Assembly (NCBI RefSeq): GCF_004963255.1
Contig: NZ_SUGA01000005.1
Coordinates: 99,144 to 163,143 of the forward strand
Direction: 5' to 3'
DNA from: Mesorhizobium sp.
Lineage (GTDB): Bacteria; Pseudomonadota; Alphaproteobacteria; Rhizobiales; Rhizobiaceae
Length of the DNA: 64,000 nt
Below the pieces are notes generated by a model that was given only the letters and a program-made list of their open reading frames with translations, searched no databases and was not told the DNA's origin. This document shows positions 1 to 8,896 of this stretch, one piece after another (position 1 is the first letter of the stretch; each line of letters opens with the position of its first letter). The translations under genes and the position numbers were made by a program.

Positions 1-1650
1 CTGGTCAGCCGCGATGGCGCGCTCTGGCGTTGGGACGGCCTGACGGCCAGCGCCGACGCCCCGACCCCCGCCGCGCTGCGGCTGGCGCAGAAGAACCGCC
101 TGGCCGAGCTTGATGCCGAAGCCGTGCAGGCGACGCGCGTCGTGCGCGAGGCGGAGGATGCGCTGGCGCATGCGGAGCAGGCGATGCGCCTCGCAAGCGA
201 GGCCGAGCGCAATGCGCGCCAGGCCGCCCGCGACGCCCAGCATGCGCTCGATGCCGCCCGCAATGCGCTGGCCGAGGCCGAGAAGGCCGGCGGCGAGTTG
301 GTGAGCCGCCGCGCTGCCTTGGACGACGCCCGCGCGCGCATCGTCGAAAGCCATGAGGAGACGCAGGCTGCCTTCCTCGAAGCCGAGGAGATGCTGAAGG
401 ACGCGCCCGATCTCGGCGATCTTCAGCTGCAGCTCGAACAGGCCTCGGCCAATGTCTCGCGCGACCGCGCCACGCTTGCCGACGCGCGCGCCGTGCATGA
501 GGGGCTTCGCCGCGAGGCCGAGGCGCGCATGCGCCGGCTCGACGCCATCGGCGCCGAGCGCAGGAACTGGGTGGAGCGCGCCGAGAACGCCTCGACGCAG
601 ATCGCCGCGCTTGGCGAGCGCAAGGCGGAGGCCGAAGCCGAGCGCGAGCGGCTGGCGGATGCGCCGGACGAGATCGACGCCAAGCGCCGCGCTTTGCTGA
701 CGCAGCTTTCCGAGGCGGAGGCGCTGCGCCAGACGGCGAGCGACCGCCTGCAGGAGGCGGAAAACAAGCAGGCCGAGCTCGACAAGGCGGCCACCGCCGC
801 GATCCAGTCGCTTGCCGAGGCGCGCGAGACCCGCGTGCGCGCCGAGGAGCGGCTCACCGCTGCCGACGAGCGCCGCGCCGAGGTCGAGGCGCGCATCCAG
901 GAAGCGCTGAACACGCCGCCGCACCTCGTCATCAAGCATACTGGCCTCGAAGCCGACGATCCGATGCCCGACATGGCCGAGATCGAACGCCAGCTCGACC
1001 GGCTGAAGATCGAGCGCGAGCGGCTCGGCGCCGTCAATCTGCGCGCCGAGGAAGAGCAGCGGGAGCTATCGGAGCGGCTGGAGACCATCGTTTCCGAGCG
1101 CGAGGACATCATCGAGGCGATCAGGAAACTGCGCCAGGCAATCCAGAGCCTCAACCGTGAAGGCCGCGAGCGGCTGCTCTCCGCCTTCGAGGTGGTCAAC
1201 GGTCATTTCCAGCGGCTGTTCTCGCATCTGTTCGGCGGCGGCACGGCCGAATTGCAGCTGATCGAGTCGGAAGATCCGCTGGAAGCGGGCCTGGAAATCC
1301 TCGCCCGTCCGCCCGGCAAGAAGCCGCAGACCATGACGCTGCTCTCCGGCGGCGAGCAGGCGCTGACGGCGATGTCGCTGATCTTCGCCGTCTTCCTCAC
1401 CAATCCGGCGCCGATCTGCGTGCTAGACGAAGTCGACGCGCCGCTCGACGACCATAATGTCGAGCGCTTCTGCAACCTGATGGAGGAGATGGCGAAGACG
1501 ACGGAGACCCGTTTCGTCATCATCACCCACAACCCGATCACCATGGCCCGCATGGACCGCCTGTTCGGCGTCACCATGGCCGAGCAGGGCGTCAGTCAGC
1601 TGGTCTCGGTTGACCTGCAGGCCGCCGAGGCGATGCGCGAGGCGAGCTGA
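1..1650 (+). CDS. smc: Chromosome segregation ATPase SMC, C-terminal half (5' truncated by window)
   Basis: The frame is open from base 1 and the protein begins upstream, so about 549 of the usual ~1150 residues are visible. The first ~370 residues are Ala/Glu/Arg-rich heptad sequence typical of the SMC coiled-coil arm. The last ~120 residues carry the C-terminal ATPase head: the ABC-like signature LLSGGEQALTAM near visible residue 447 and the Walker B/D-loop stretch VLDEVDAPLDDHNVERF near residue 473. SMC dimers compact and segregate the chromosome with ScpA and ScpB. It converges on the next gene with a 28-base gap. The family call is firm. Confidence 0.97.
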   Translation: MVSRDGALWRWDGLTASADAPTPAALRLAQKNRLAELDAEAVQATRVVREAEDALAHAEQAMRLASEAERNARQAARDAQHALDAARNALAEAEKAGGELVSRRAALDDARARIVESHEETQAAFLEAEEMLKDAPDLGDLQLQLEQASANVSRDRATLADARAVHEGLRREAEARMRRLDAIGAERRNWVERAENASTQIAALGERKAEAEAERERLADAPDEIDAKRRALLTQLSEAEALRQTASDRLQEAENKQAELDKAATAAIQSLAEARETRVRAEERLTAADERRAEVEARIQEALNTPPHLVIKHTGLEADDPMPDMAEIERQLDRLKIERERLGAVNLRAEEEQRELSERLETIVSEREDIIEAIRKLRQAIQSLNREGRERLLSAFEVVNGHFQRLFSHLFGGGTAELQLIESEDPLEAGLEILARPPGKKPQTMTLLSGGEQALTAMSLIFAVFLTNPAPICVLDEVDAPLDDHNVERFCNLMEEMAKTTETRFVIITHNPITMARMDRLFGVTMAEQGVSQLVSVDLQAAEAMREAS

Positions 1651-1678
1651 GCTCACCTCTCAGGTTCGACGACCAATC

Positions 1679-3391
1679 CTACTTTTCCGGAGCTGTCGCC
1701 GGAGCAGTATATCTGCGCCGCACGGCGTCGATCACCAGCTTGCGGCTTTCCTCGGCCGACAACGCCTTGTTCTTCTCCGCCTCCGCCGTTTCTCGGGCGA
1801 GGTCCTTGTCCCTGATCTGCTGGCGGAACCATTTCGAATAATCGCCGGCGCGCAAATGGTGTTCCCATGTCTTGTCGTCGATGCCTTCCGCCATCTGCGC
1901 GAAGATGATGAGGTTGTGGGCTCTGAGGTTCATCGCCTTCTTCGGTCCGGTGAAATAGAAGCTGCCCGCCTCGTCGAGCTCGCCCTCGGCATATTTGCGG
2001 CTGTGCCGCTTCAGCGACTGGGCGGGCTCGATCGCCTTGACCGTGACCGGCGTCTTGCCGTTATGCGGCCGCCAGAACAGCACGCGGTCGCCCTTGGGCG
2101 ATGAAATGTCTTTCGGCGCCTGGAGCCCTGTTTCCTTGCAGAAGGTCTTGATCACGCCCTTGGCCTTGGGACCAAGCGCAATTACCGCCGTTACCAGGCC
2201 GAGCGCGTCAGTGGAGATTGCTTCGGGATGGACGGTGATCAGCACCGTGCCGGGCAGCTCGATCGAAAGCACGGATCGCGTGTCCCCGCGCCGCTTCGGC
2301 ATCAGATGATGCGCCTCGTCGAAGATCAGCCAGTGCGGCCTTGCCGTTCGGTAGCGGACATTGCCGAGGCCGGGCAGCAATTCGGCGAAGAAATCGGGCC
2401 GCTCATCGACCTTCAGCGCCAGGCCGTTGACCACGACATTGGTCTGCGGCTTCTCGATCAGTTCCAGCAATTGCTCCTTGTTAGGCGCGGTCGTGCCGTT
2501 GCCGAGCGGCACCGCGCCGTTCAGCCCGTCATAGTCGCCCTCGGGGTCGAAAATGCAGAACTGCAGACCCTTCTCGACCAGCCGCTCGGTGAGCGCCGTG
2601 GCCAGGGTCGATTTGCCGATGCCTGAGCTGCCGGCGATCAGCACTGTTTCCATTGGCGACAGATAGATGTCCTTGCCGCGCGACGTTCCGAGCAGCACGC
2701 CGCCCAAGCGCTTCTTGGCAATGAGGTGGTCGTGCTTGATCAGCTTGCGGATCAGTTCCTCGACGCCCTTGCCGCGCGCCTCCTTGGTGATGAGATCCGC
2801 GGTTTCCTTGACGGCGGGCAGCGCGTTGGCCACCGCGACGCTGCAGCCGGAAGCCCTGAGGAAGGCGTGGTCGTTCTCGGCGTCGCCGACCGCCACGACA
2901 TTGTGCGGCGACAGCTTCAGGTCTTCGAGCGCCGCCGCCAGCCCGGTCGCCTTGTTGACGCCCGAGGGCAGGATCATCACCGCGCCCTTGTTGAAGATGA
3001 TCTCCAGCTCCAGCCCGAGCTTCTTGATGACGTCGAGCACGGTGGCTTGGTGCGGCTCCCAGGTGGCGACGATCGAGCGGCCGACCGAGAGCGGCTTGAC
3101 CCCACGCTTCTTCAGCCTGTCGACAAGATCCTTGGAAGGCGAAGGCGAGATTGTGCGCTCCTCCTCGCTGGCCGGCGTGTAGATCAACGCGCCGTTCTCG
3201 GCGACCACCTTGTCGAACAGGGAAAGTTCGGGAAAGACTTCCTTCAGATCGGGCAACTCGCGCCCGGTGACCAGGATGAGCTTTCGCCCGGATTTCTTCA
3301 GCTTCTCCAGCGCCGAGATCGTGCTCGCGGTGACCAGCCCGTCATGCGCAAGCGTGCCGTCATAGTCAGTGGCCAATGCCATGAAATACAT
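1679..3391 (-). CDS. Fused HAD-IIB phosphatase / P-loop ATPase
   Basis: This is a 570-residue two-domain protein. Residues ~5-220 are a HAD-IIB hydrolase with motif I DYDGTLA, motif II LVTGRE and motif IV GDAENDHAF (~168-176). Residues ~245-480 form a P-loop ATPase domain with Walker A GSSGIGKST (~251-260) and Walker B LIFDEAHH (~354-361), resembling HerA/DUF87-type ATPases. No membrane segment is seen. HAD-IIB enzymes usually remove phosphate from sugar phosphates; the joint function is unknown. A start at MALATDYDG, three codons downstream, is also possible. It converges on smc, and an empty 229-base spacer separates it from the divergent acetamidase gene. Confidence 0.85.
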   Translation of the reverse strand: MYFMALATDYDGTLAHDGLVTASTISALEKLKKSGRKLILVTGRELPDLKEVFPELSLFDKVVAENGALIYTPASEEERTISPSPSKDLVDRLKKRGVKPLSVGRSIVATWEPHQATVLDVIKKLGLELEIIFNKGAVMILPSGVNKATGLAAALEDLKLSPHNVVAVGDAENDHAFLRASGCSVAVANALPAVKETADLITKEARGKGVEELIRKLIKHDHLIAKKRLGGVLLGTSRGKDIYLSPMETVLIAGSSGIGKSTLATALTERLVEKGLQFCIFDPEGDYDGLNGAVPLGNGTTAPNKEQLLELIEKPQTNVVVNGLALKVDERPDFFAELLPGLGNVRYRTARPHWLIFDEAHHLMPKRRGDTRSVLSIELPGTVLITVHPEAISTDALGLVTAVIALGPKAKGVIKTFCKETGLQAPKDISSPKGDRVLFWRPHNGKTPVTVKAIEPAQSLKRHSRKYAEGELDEAGSFYFTGPKKAMNLRAHNLIIFAQMAEGIDDKTWEHHLRAGDYSKWFRQQIRDKDLARETAEAEKNKALSAEESRKLVIDAVRRRYTAPATAPEK

Positions 3392-3620
3392 TGGTTGAGC
3401 CTCTCCATCGTCCGTTTTGCCGGTCGCCTGGAAAAACCAGCCGGGTGGACAACAACGCCTGTTGGCGGAAAAGGTTTAGGCTGGGCACTGGATTTGTCGG
3501 GCTGGCGCCAGGTCCGTCCTGCATCGTGGCGGTCAACTCGCCGATACCATGGAACGATCGGGCGCCAGGATCTCGATCGGCCCACTTGCCGCGCGGCAAC
3601 GCCTTCGCTACTGCCATTCC

Positions 3621-4544
3621 ATGGCAACGCACAAGCTCATCAACACCACGTGGCACAATGTCCTCGGGACGGTCGCGCCGGCGCTCACAATTGCGTCCGG
3701 CGATGTCGTGATCACGGAGACGCTCGACGCTAGGGGCTTCGACAAGAACGGTGCGCGACCGGCTCATGGTCCAAACCCGATGAACGGCCCGGTCTTCGTG
3801 ACGGGAGCCGAACCGGGCGACGCGCTCCGCGTGGACATCCTGAGCATGGATCCTATCCGCCCCTCCGGCTGGACGATCTCGTCGCTGGCCGCGAACGTTG
3901 TCGATCCCGAGGCTGCTCGCCAATTACCGGCGCGGGACAGAGCCGACTGGCTGATCGATCTGGAATCGCGAACAGTGAAGCTGCAGGAGCCGCCGCCAGG
4001 CCTTGAGAACTTCGTGCTGCCGCTCGAACCGATGATCGGCTGCTTTGGCGTGGCGCCCGCGATGGGCCAGGCTTTCTCCACGGCGACAAGCGCGGAGAAT
4101 GGCGGGAACATGGATTATCGCGGCTTTCGGCCCGGCGCGACCGTTTGGTTTCCCGTTGCGGTGGAGGGTGCGCTCTTCTTCGCGGGCGATTGCCATGCAA
4201 CGCAGGGCGATGGGGAGATCGTCGGAACCGGGATCGAGACCTGTTTTGAAGTGCAGCTACGCCTTAGCGTGGAAAAGAACAGGCAATTGACATGGCCTCG
4301 CGGTGAAAACGAAACGCACATTTTCTCGGTCGGCAACGCTCGGCCGCTCGATCAGGCCCTTCAGCATGCGACCACGGACATGCTCAACTGGCTGACCAGC
4401 GATTATGGATTGTCCGCCGCCGCCGCATCGCATCTGATGGGACAGGTTGTCCGGTATCACGTCGGAAACGTCTTTGATCCTGCCTACACGATGGTCTGCC
4501 TTGTCGAAAAGCGATGGCTTCCGACACCGGCATCCGTCGGCTGA
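3621..4544 (+). CDS. Acetamidase/formamidase family protein
   Basis: The 307-residue product starts at MATHKLINTTWHN. An in-frame extension of 24 residues upstream exists but has no family resemblance, so the internal ATG is preferred. The sequence has the all-beta FmdA/AmdA pattern: HGPNPMNGPVFVTGAEPGD near residue 50, GMAQAF-like and GGNMDYRGFRPGATVWFPV in the middle, and GDCHATQGDGEIVGTGIE (~190-208), the His/Asp-rich metal and substrate site of this family. It would hydrolyse short amides such as formamide or acetamide to ammonia in the cytoplasm. It stands alone and converges on the aldose epimerase gene. Specificity cannot be told from sequence. Confidence 0.9.
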   Translation: MATHKLINTTWHNVLGTVAPALTIASGDVVITETLDARGFDKNGARPAHGPNPMNGPVFVTGAEPGDALRVDILSMDPIRPSGWTISSLAANVVDPEAARQLPARDRADWLIDLESRTVKLQEPPPGLENFVLPLEPMIGCFGVAPAMGQAFSTATSAENGGNMDYRGFRPGATVWFPVAVEGALFFAGDCHATQGDGEIVGTGIETCFEVQLRLSVEKNRQLTWPRGENETHIFSVGNARPLDQALQHATTDMLNWLTSDYGLSAAAASHLMGQVVRYHVGNVFDPAYTMVCLVEKRWLPTPASVG

Positions 4545-4596
4545 GGAGCGCACTGTCCAAGGTGCGCCAACCGGCACCCGCTGCGGGCGGCATGCA

Positions 4597-5514
4597 TCAG
4601 ATTGTCTGTGACGGCATGAAGCGGACGCTTGCCGAGCGGCTCTCGCCAGGCGCGAGCACCATGCAGCCTGTGTCTTCGTCCAACCGGTTGAAGGCGTCGG
4701 TGATGTTGCTGACCGGCTCGGCGCAGAAGAAAGGCTCGCCTGGCGGTGTGTAAAGCACCAGGAAATCGAGTGGTGGTTCGGCCTCGATGTCCAGCAGCCG
4801 ATCTTCATCCGGCCAGGTGGTGCGCGCCCGGCGTGTCCATCCGGTGAAGACGGTGTCGAATGCGGCCTCGGCGACGTCGAAGCCCGTGGTCGGATTGGCA
4901 CCCGCCGGCGGCGAAACATGGCGCGTCGGCAGAACCTCGGCGTCGGTTTCCCACATGCCAGCGACATCGGCCTGGATATGCGTCCACGGCGTGGCGGGAA
5001 AATAGGGATGAAGTCCGAACCCGGCCGGCATGGGCGTGTCCGAGAGGTTGCGCAATGAGATCCGGATGCTCAGGCAACCCCGCACGAGTCCGATCCTCTG
5101 CTCGGCCTCGTAGCTCCAAGGCCAGGAATCGGCATCGTGGCGATAGCGCAGGATCACCACCCTGCCTTGCTGGTGTCCTTCCAGCGTCCACGGCCGTCGC
5201 CAGCCATGGCCGTGCTCATAATGCGGGTCGTCTGGGCGCGTCGGCAACTCGATGGTCCGGCCGGCGAAGCTGAAGCGGCCGCCCCTTACGCGATTGGAGT
5301 AGGGGACCAGCGGAAAGCAGGCCATCGCGCCCGCGTCGCGGCTGTCGAGCGCGGCGGGCAGGGCGGGACGTAGCCAATCGACGGCATGCCCATTTTTCCG
5401 CCAGCGATATGACGCCAGCGCGCCGCCGGCGGCCGGGGCGATCTCGAGCGTCGCCACCCCGTCGGTGATCGTGACCAGGCCGTCCGCGCCCCTAGTCTCA
5501 AAATTTCCGTCCAT
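4597..5514 (-). CDS. Aldose 1-epimerase (mutarotase) family protein
   Basis: The product has 305 residues from MDGNFETRGADG. The frame stays open upstream, but the extension has no resemblance to the family and would run into the divergent regulator region. Galactose-mutarotase-like features are RPALPA near the N terminus, CFPLVPYSNRVRGGRF (catalytic-loop Asn-Arg), HGHGWRRPW with the conserved histidine, and FGLHPYFP in the C-terminal half. It interconverts sugar anomers in the cytoplasm. It lies back to back with the FCD regulator of the sugar-acid operon, so a role in preparing that operon's sugar is likely. The substrate is not known. Confidence 0.88.
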   Translation of the reverse strand: MDGNFETRGADGLVTITDGVATLEIAPAAGGALASYRWRKNGHAVDWLRPALPAALDSRDAGAMACFPLVPYSNRVRGGRFSFAGRTIELPTRPDDPHYEHGHGWRRPWTLEGHQQGRVVILRYRHDADSWPWSYEAEQRIGLVRGCLSIRISLRNLSDTPMPAGFGLHPYFPATPWTHIQADVAGMWETDAEVLPTRHVSPPAGANPTTGFDVAEAAFDTVFTGWTRRARTTWPDEDRLLDIEAEPPLDFLVLYTPPGEPFFCAEPVSNITDAFNRLDEDTGCMVLAPGESRSASVRFMPSQTI

Positions 5515-5559
5515 CCTCTCTCCAGCGGCTTGACTCTCATCGATGGCTGGATAAAGACA

Positions 5560-5572
5560 TATCATATGAATA
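5560..5572. promoter_or_regulatory. Candidate palindromic operator between the epimerase and FCD regulator genes
   Basis: TATCATATGAATA reads almost the same on both strands, centred on CATATG. It lies in the short divergent intergenic region and overlaps the first ATG of the regulator gene. A TTGACT at 5530-5535 with TAAAGA at 5552-5557 could be a promoter starting just at this ATG, which would give a leaderless mRNA. FCD/GntR proteins commonly bind such AT-rich dyads in their own promoters. Assignment is by position and symmetry only. Confidence 0.35.
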
Positions 5573-6360
5573 GTATGAAGAATACAAAATCCTTCAGCAC
5601 CGCCCGCACGTCGCGGGTCGTCGCGGCGGTCGCCAGCGGCTCGACGGCGCTGCATGCGACGGTCGTCGAGCAGATCGGGCTGCGCATCGTCCAAGGCGAT
5701 TTCCTGCCAGGCGAGGCGCTCCCCAATGCGGATGATTCCAGTGAGATGCTGGGCGTCAGCCGCACCGTGCTGCGCGAGGCCATCAAGGTCCTGGCGGGCA
5801 AGGGGCTGGTCGAGTCGCGGCCGAAGACCGGCACCCGGGTGCGCCCACGCTCCGACTGGAATTTCCTCGATCCGGACGTCCTTTCATGGCGCTACGCGGC
5901 GGGCGTTAGCGCCGAGGACGTCACGGCCCTTTTCGAGCTGCGCCGGGCGATCGAGCCGATGTCGGCCGCGCTCGCGGCCAAGCGCGCGACGCCGGCGCAG
6001 CTTGCCGACCTCAACGCCGCGCTTGCCGAAATGGAAGCCGTGGGCGACGACGGCGACCGCTTTGCCAAGCCCGACCTCATCTTCCACCAGACCATCCTGC
6101 GCATGACGGGCAACGAGCTGATCGGCTCGCTGGCGGCGCTGGTGGAAACGGCCCTGGTGATGAGCTTCCGTCTCTCCAACGACAATCCGGAAGGGCAGCG
6201 TCACTCGCTGCCGCTGCATCGCGAGGTGGCCGAGAAGATCGCCGCCGGCGATGGAAGCGGCGCGCAGCAGGCGCTTCTCGTCCTCATCGACAATGCCGAG
6301 GAAGACGTTCGCCGCAGCGTCGAGAACCGCAACAGGCGCCGGAAGGAGCAGAGATCGTGA
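5566..6360 (+). CDS. FadR/FCD-type GntR transcriptional regulator
   Basis: The product has about 264 residues. Residues ~28-95 form the winged helix-turn-helix (VEQIGLRIVQGDFLPGE, then MLGVSRTVLREAIKVL and KGLVESRPKTGTRV). Residues ~105-240 form the FCD ligand-binding bundle with FELRRAIEPM, DLIFHQTILRMTGN and LHREVAEKIAAGD, carrying the metal-binding His residues. The start is uncertain: ATGs at 5566 and 5575 have no Shine-Dalgarno, and a TTG at 5530 would lengthen it. It overlaps the dehydratase gene by GTGA, so it is the first gene of the operon it probably controls, responding to a sugar acid. Confidence 0.9.
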   Translation: MNSMKNTKSFSTARTSRVVAAVASGSTALHATVVEQIGLRIVQGDFLPGEALPNADDSSEMLGVSRTVLREAIKVLAGKGLVESRPKTGTRVRPRSDWNFLDPDVLSWRYAAGVSAEDVTALFELRRAIEPMSAALAAKRATPAQLADLNAALAEMEAVGDDGDRFAKPDLIFHQTILRMTGNELIGSLAALVETALVMSFRLSNDNPEGQRHSLPLHREVAEKIAAGDGSGAQQALLVLIDNAEEDVRRSVENRNRRRKEQRS

Positions 6361-8081
6361 GCGAAAGACGAAAGCTGCGGTCGACAGCTTGGTTCGGCGG
6401 TGAAGGCAAGAACGCCTTCATGCACCGCAGCTGGATGAAGAACCAGGGCATTCCGGACGATGCGTTCGACGGTCGCCCGGTGATCGGCATCTGCAACACT
6501 TGGTCGGAGCTGACTCCGTGCAATGCGCATTTGCGGGCGCTCGCCGATCACGTCAAGCGTGGCGTCTATGAGGCCGGCGGCCTGCCGGTCGAATTTCCCG
6601 TGACATCGCTCGGCGAAAGCAACATGCGCCCGACCGCGATGCTGTTCCGCAATCTGGCGAGCATGGACGTCGAAGAGTCCATTCGCGGCAACCCCATCGA
6701 CGGCGTCGTGCTCATGGTCGGCTGCGACAAGACCACGCCGTCGCTGCTGATGGGGGCGGCGTCCTGCAACCTGCCGACCATCGCCGTGTCGGGCGGCCCA
6801 ATGCTGAACGGCAAGTTCCGCGGCCAGGACATCGGCTCAGGCACCCATGTCTGGAAATTCGCGGAGGACGTGAAGGCGGGGCGCATGAAGGTCGAGGACT
6901 TCCTCGCCGCGGAGCAGGGCCAGAGCCGGTCGGCCGGCAGCTGCATGACCATGGGCACCGCGTCCACCATGGCCAGCATGGTCGAGGCGCTGGGCATCGG
7001 CATGCCGGACAATGCCGCCATACCGGCGGTCGACTCGCGCCGTGGCGTGCTTGCGCAGCTTGCCGGACGGCAGATCGTCGACCTTGTGCACAAGGACGTG
7101 ACGATATCGCAGATCCTCACCCGGCAGGCCTTCGAGAACGCCATCCGGGTCAACGGCGCCATCGGCGGATCGACCAACGCCGTGCTGCACCTCATAGCGA
7201 TCGCGCATCGCGTCGGCGTCGATCTCAGCCTCGACGACTGGGATCGCCTCGGCCGCGATGTGCCGACGATCGTCGATCTGATGCCGTCGGGCCGGTTCCT
7301 GATGGAAGATTTCTACTACGCCGGGGGGCTGGCTGCGGTCATGGCGTCGCTGGATGGGGCGGGGTTTCTCCATCGCGACGCCATGACCGTCAGTGGAAAG
7401 ACGATCGGCGAGCTGGTCGACGGCGCGCCGAACTACAACAGCGAGGTGATCCGGCCGCTTGACCGGCCGCTGACCAGGGAAGGCGGCATATCGGTGCTGC
7501 GCGGCAACCTTGCGCCCAACGGCGCCGTCATAAAGCCGTCGGCGGCGACGCCGGCGCTGATGCAGCACCGGGGCAGGGCGGTGGTCTTCGAGAACATCGA
7601 GCACTACTACGCCCGCATCGACGACCCGGACCTCGACATCGACGCCTCGTCGGTGATGGTGCTCAAGAATTGCGGGCCGCGCGGCTATCCGGGCATGGCC
7701 GAGGTCGGCAACATGCCGCTGCCGGCGAAGCTCCTGAAACAGGGCGTTTCCGACATGGTCCGCATCTCCGATGCGCGCATGAGCGGCACCGCATACGGCA
7801 CCGTGGTCCTGCATGTTGCTCCGGAGGCTGCGGCGGGTGGCGCGCTTGCCCTGGTTCGCGACGGCGATCTCATCGATCTCGACGTGGCCGGCAGGCGTCT
7901 CGAGTTGCTGGTTTCCGAAGAGGAGCTTGCCGCCCGCCGCCGCGACTGGAAGCCGCCGGCGCCGCCCGAGGGCGGCTACCAGAGCCTCTATGTCGAGCGC
8001 GTCCTGCAGGCCGATCAGGGCTGCGATTTCGATTTCCTTGTCGGGCGCCGCGATGCCGGCATCCCCCGCCATTCGCATTAG
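6357..8081 (+). CDS. IlvD/Edd-family sugar-acid dehydratase (arabinonate/xylonate/fuconate dehydratase type)
   Basis: The 574-residue product starts at GTG inside the GTGA overlap with the regulator. It matches the pentonate branch of IlvD/Edd dehydratases. Three candidate Fe-S ligands are Cys55 (TPCNAH), Cys123 (GCDKTTPS) and Cys196 (GSCMTMGTA). Their spacing of 68 and 73 residues equals that known for rhizobial L-arabinonate dehydratase. The C-terminal half has the family stretches GPRGYPGMAEVG and RISDARMSGTAYGTVVLH. It should dehydrate an aldonate to a 2-keto-3-deoxy acid. The neighbouring SDR and FAH-fold genes suggest the non-phosphorylating diketo route. The exact substrate is inferred only at class level. 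Confidence 0.92.
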   Translation: MSERRKLRSTAWFGGEGKNAFMHRSWMKNQGIPDDAFDGRPVIGICNTWSELTPCNAHLRALADHVKRGVYEAGGLPVEFPVTSLGESNMRPTAMLFRNLASMDVEESIRGNPIDGVVLMVGCDKTTPSLLMGAASCNLPTIAVSGGPMLNGKFRGQDIGSGTHVWKFAEDVKAGRMKVEDFLAAEQGQSRSAGSCMTMGTASTMASMVEALGIGMPDNAAIPAVDSRRGVLAQLAGRQIVDLVHKDVTISQILTRQAFENAIRVNGAIGGSTNAVLHLIAIAHRVGVDLSLDDWDRLGRDVPTIVDLMPSGRFLMEDFYYAGGLAAVMASLDGAGFLHRDAMTVSGKTIGELVDGAPNYNSEVIRPLDRPLTREGGISVLRGNLAPNGAVIKPSAATPALMQHRGRAVVFENIEHYYARIDDPDLDIDASSVMVLKNCGPRGYPGMAEVGNMPLPAKLLKQGVSDMVRISDARMSGTAYGTVVLHVAPEAAAGGALALVRDGDLIDLDVAGRRLELLVSEEELAARRRDWKPPAPPEGGYQSLYVERVLQADQGCDFDFLVGRRDAGIPRHSH

Positions 8082-8089
8082 GTGCCGCA

Positions 8090-8869
8090 ATGAGCGACGA
8101 GACCGGGAGCTATGCGATCTACCCCAGCCTGCGGGGCCGCAGCGTCTTCATAACCGGCGGCGGCAGCGGCATCGGCGAGAGCCTCGTGCGCCATTTCTGC
8201 GCGCAAGGCAGCCGCGTCGCCTTCGTCGACATGGCGGTGGAGCCGTCCCGGCAGTTGGTGGCGGCGATCGCGGCGCAAGGCCATCCCGAACCGCTCTTCA
8301 TTCCCTGCGATTTGCGCAATGTCGAGGCCCTGCAGGCGGCCGTCGAGCAGGCGAGGGACCGCAACGGCCCCATCCAGGCTCTCTGCAACAATGCCGGCAA
8401 TGACGACCGCCACCAGACCGCCGATGTCAGCGTCGCCTATTGGGACGACCGCATGGCCGTCAACCTGCGCCACCAGTTCTTCGCCGCGCAGGCCGTGCGT
8501 GCGCAGATGAAGGCGCTTGGCGGCGGCTCGATCATCAATTTCGGCTCGATCACCTGGATGGTCGGCGACCCGGATTGTCCCGCCTATGTGACGGCGAAGG
8601 CGGCCGTCTACGGCATGACGCGGGCGCTTGCCCGCGAACTCGGCCCCGAGCGCATCCGCGTCAACTGCATGGTGCCGGGCTGGGTGATGACGGAGCGCCA
8701 GATGCGTCTGTGGCTGACGCCGGCCGGCGAGCGCCAGATCGAGGAAAGGCAGTGCCTGCCCGACCGGCTGCAGCCTTCCGACATTGCGCGCATGGCGCTG
8801 TTTCTGGCCGCCGATGACAGCCGCATGTGCTCGAGCCAGCAATTCATCGTCGATGGCGGCTGGGTGTGA
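8090..8869 (+). CDS. SDR-family sugar-acid dehydrogenase
   Basis: The 259-residue classical SDR starts at MSDETGSYAIYP, 8 bases after the dehydratase stop. It has the NAD(P)-binding TGGGSGIGE (~21-29), the NNAG-type motif CNNAGNDD, the catalytic Ser in NFGSITW and Tyr166-x3-Lys170 in YVTAKAAVYG, and a C-terminal QFIVDGGWV. In related clusters an SDR oxidises the C4 hydroxyl of a 2-keto-3-deoxy sugar acid, or alternatively oxidises the free sugar to its lactone. Position after the dehydratase and before an FAH-fold hydrolase favours the first role. Family call firm, substrate inferred. Confidence 0.92.
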   Translation: MSDETGSYAIYPSLRGRSVFITGGGSGIGESLVRHFCAQGSRVAFVDMAVEPSRQLVAAIAAQGHPEPLFIPCDLRNVEALQAAVEQARDRNGPIQALCNNAGNDDRHQTADVSVAYWDDRMAVNLRHQFFAAQAVRAQMKALGGGSIINFGSITWMVGDPDCPAYVTAKAAVYGMTRALARELGPERIRVNCMVPGWVMTERQMRLWLTPAGERQIEERQCLPDRLQPSDIARMALFLAADDSRMCSSQQFIVDGGWV

Positions 8870-8896
8870 CCCGGCGAGAAGGAAAAAGGTAGGTTC

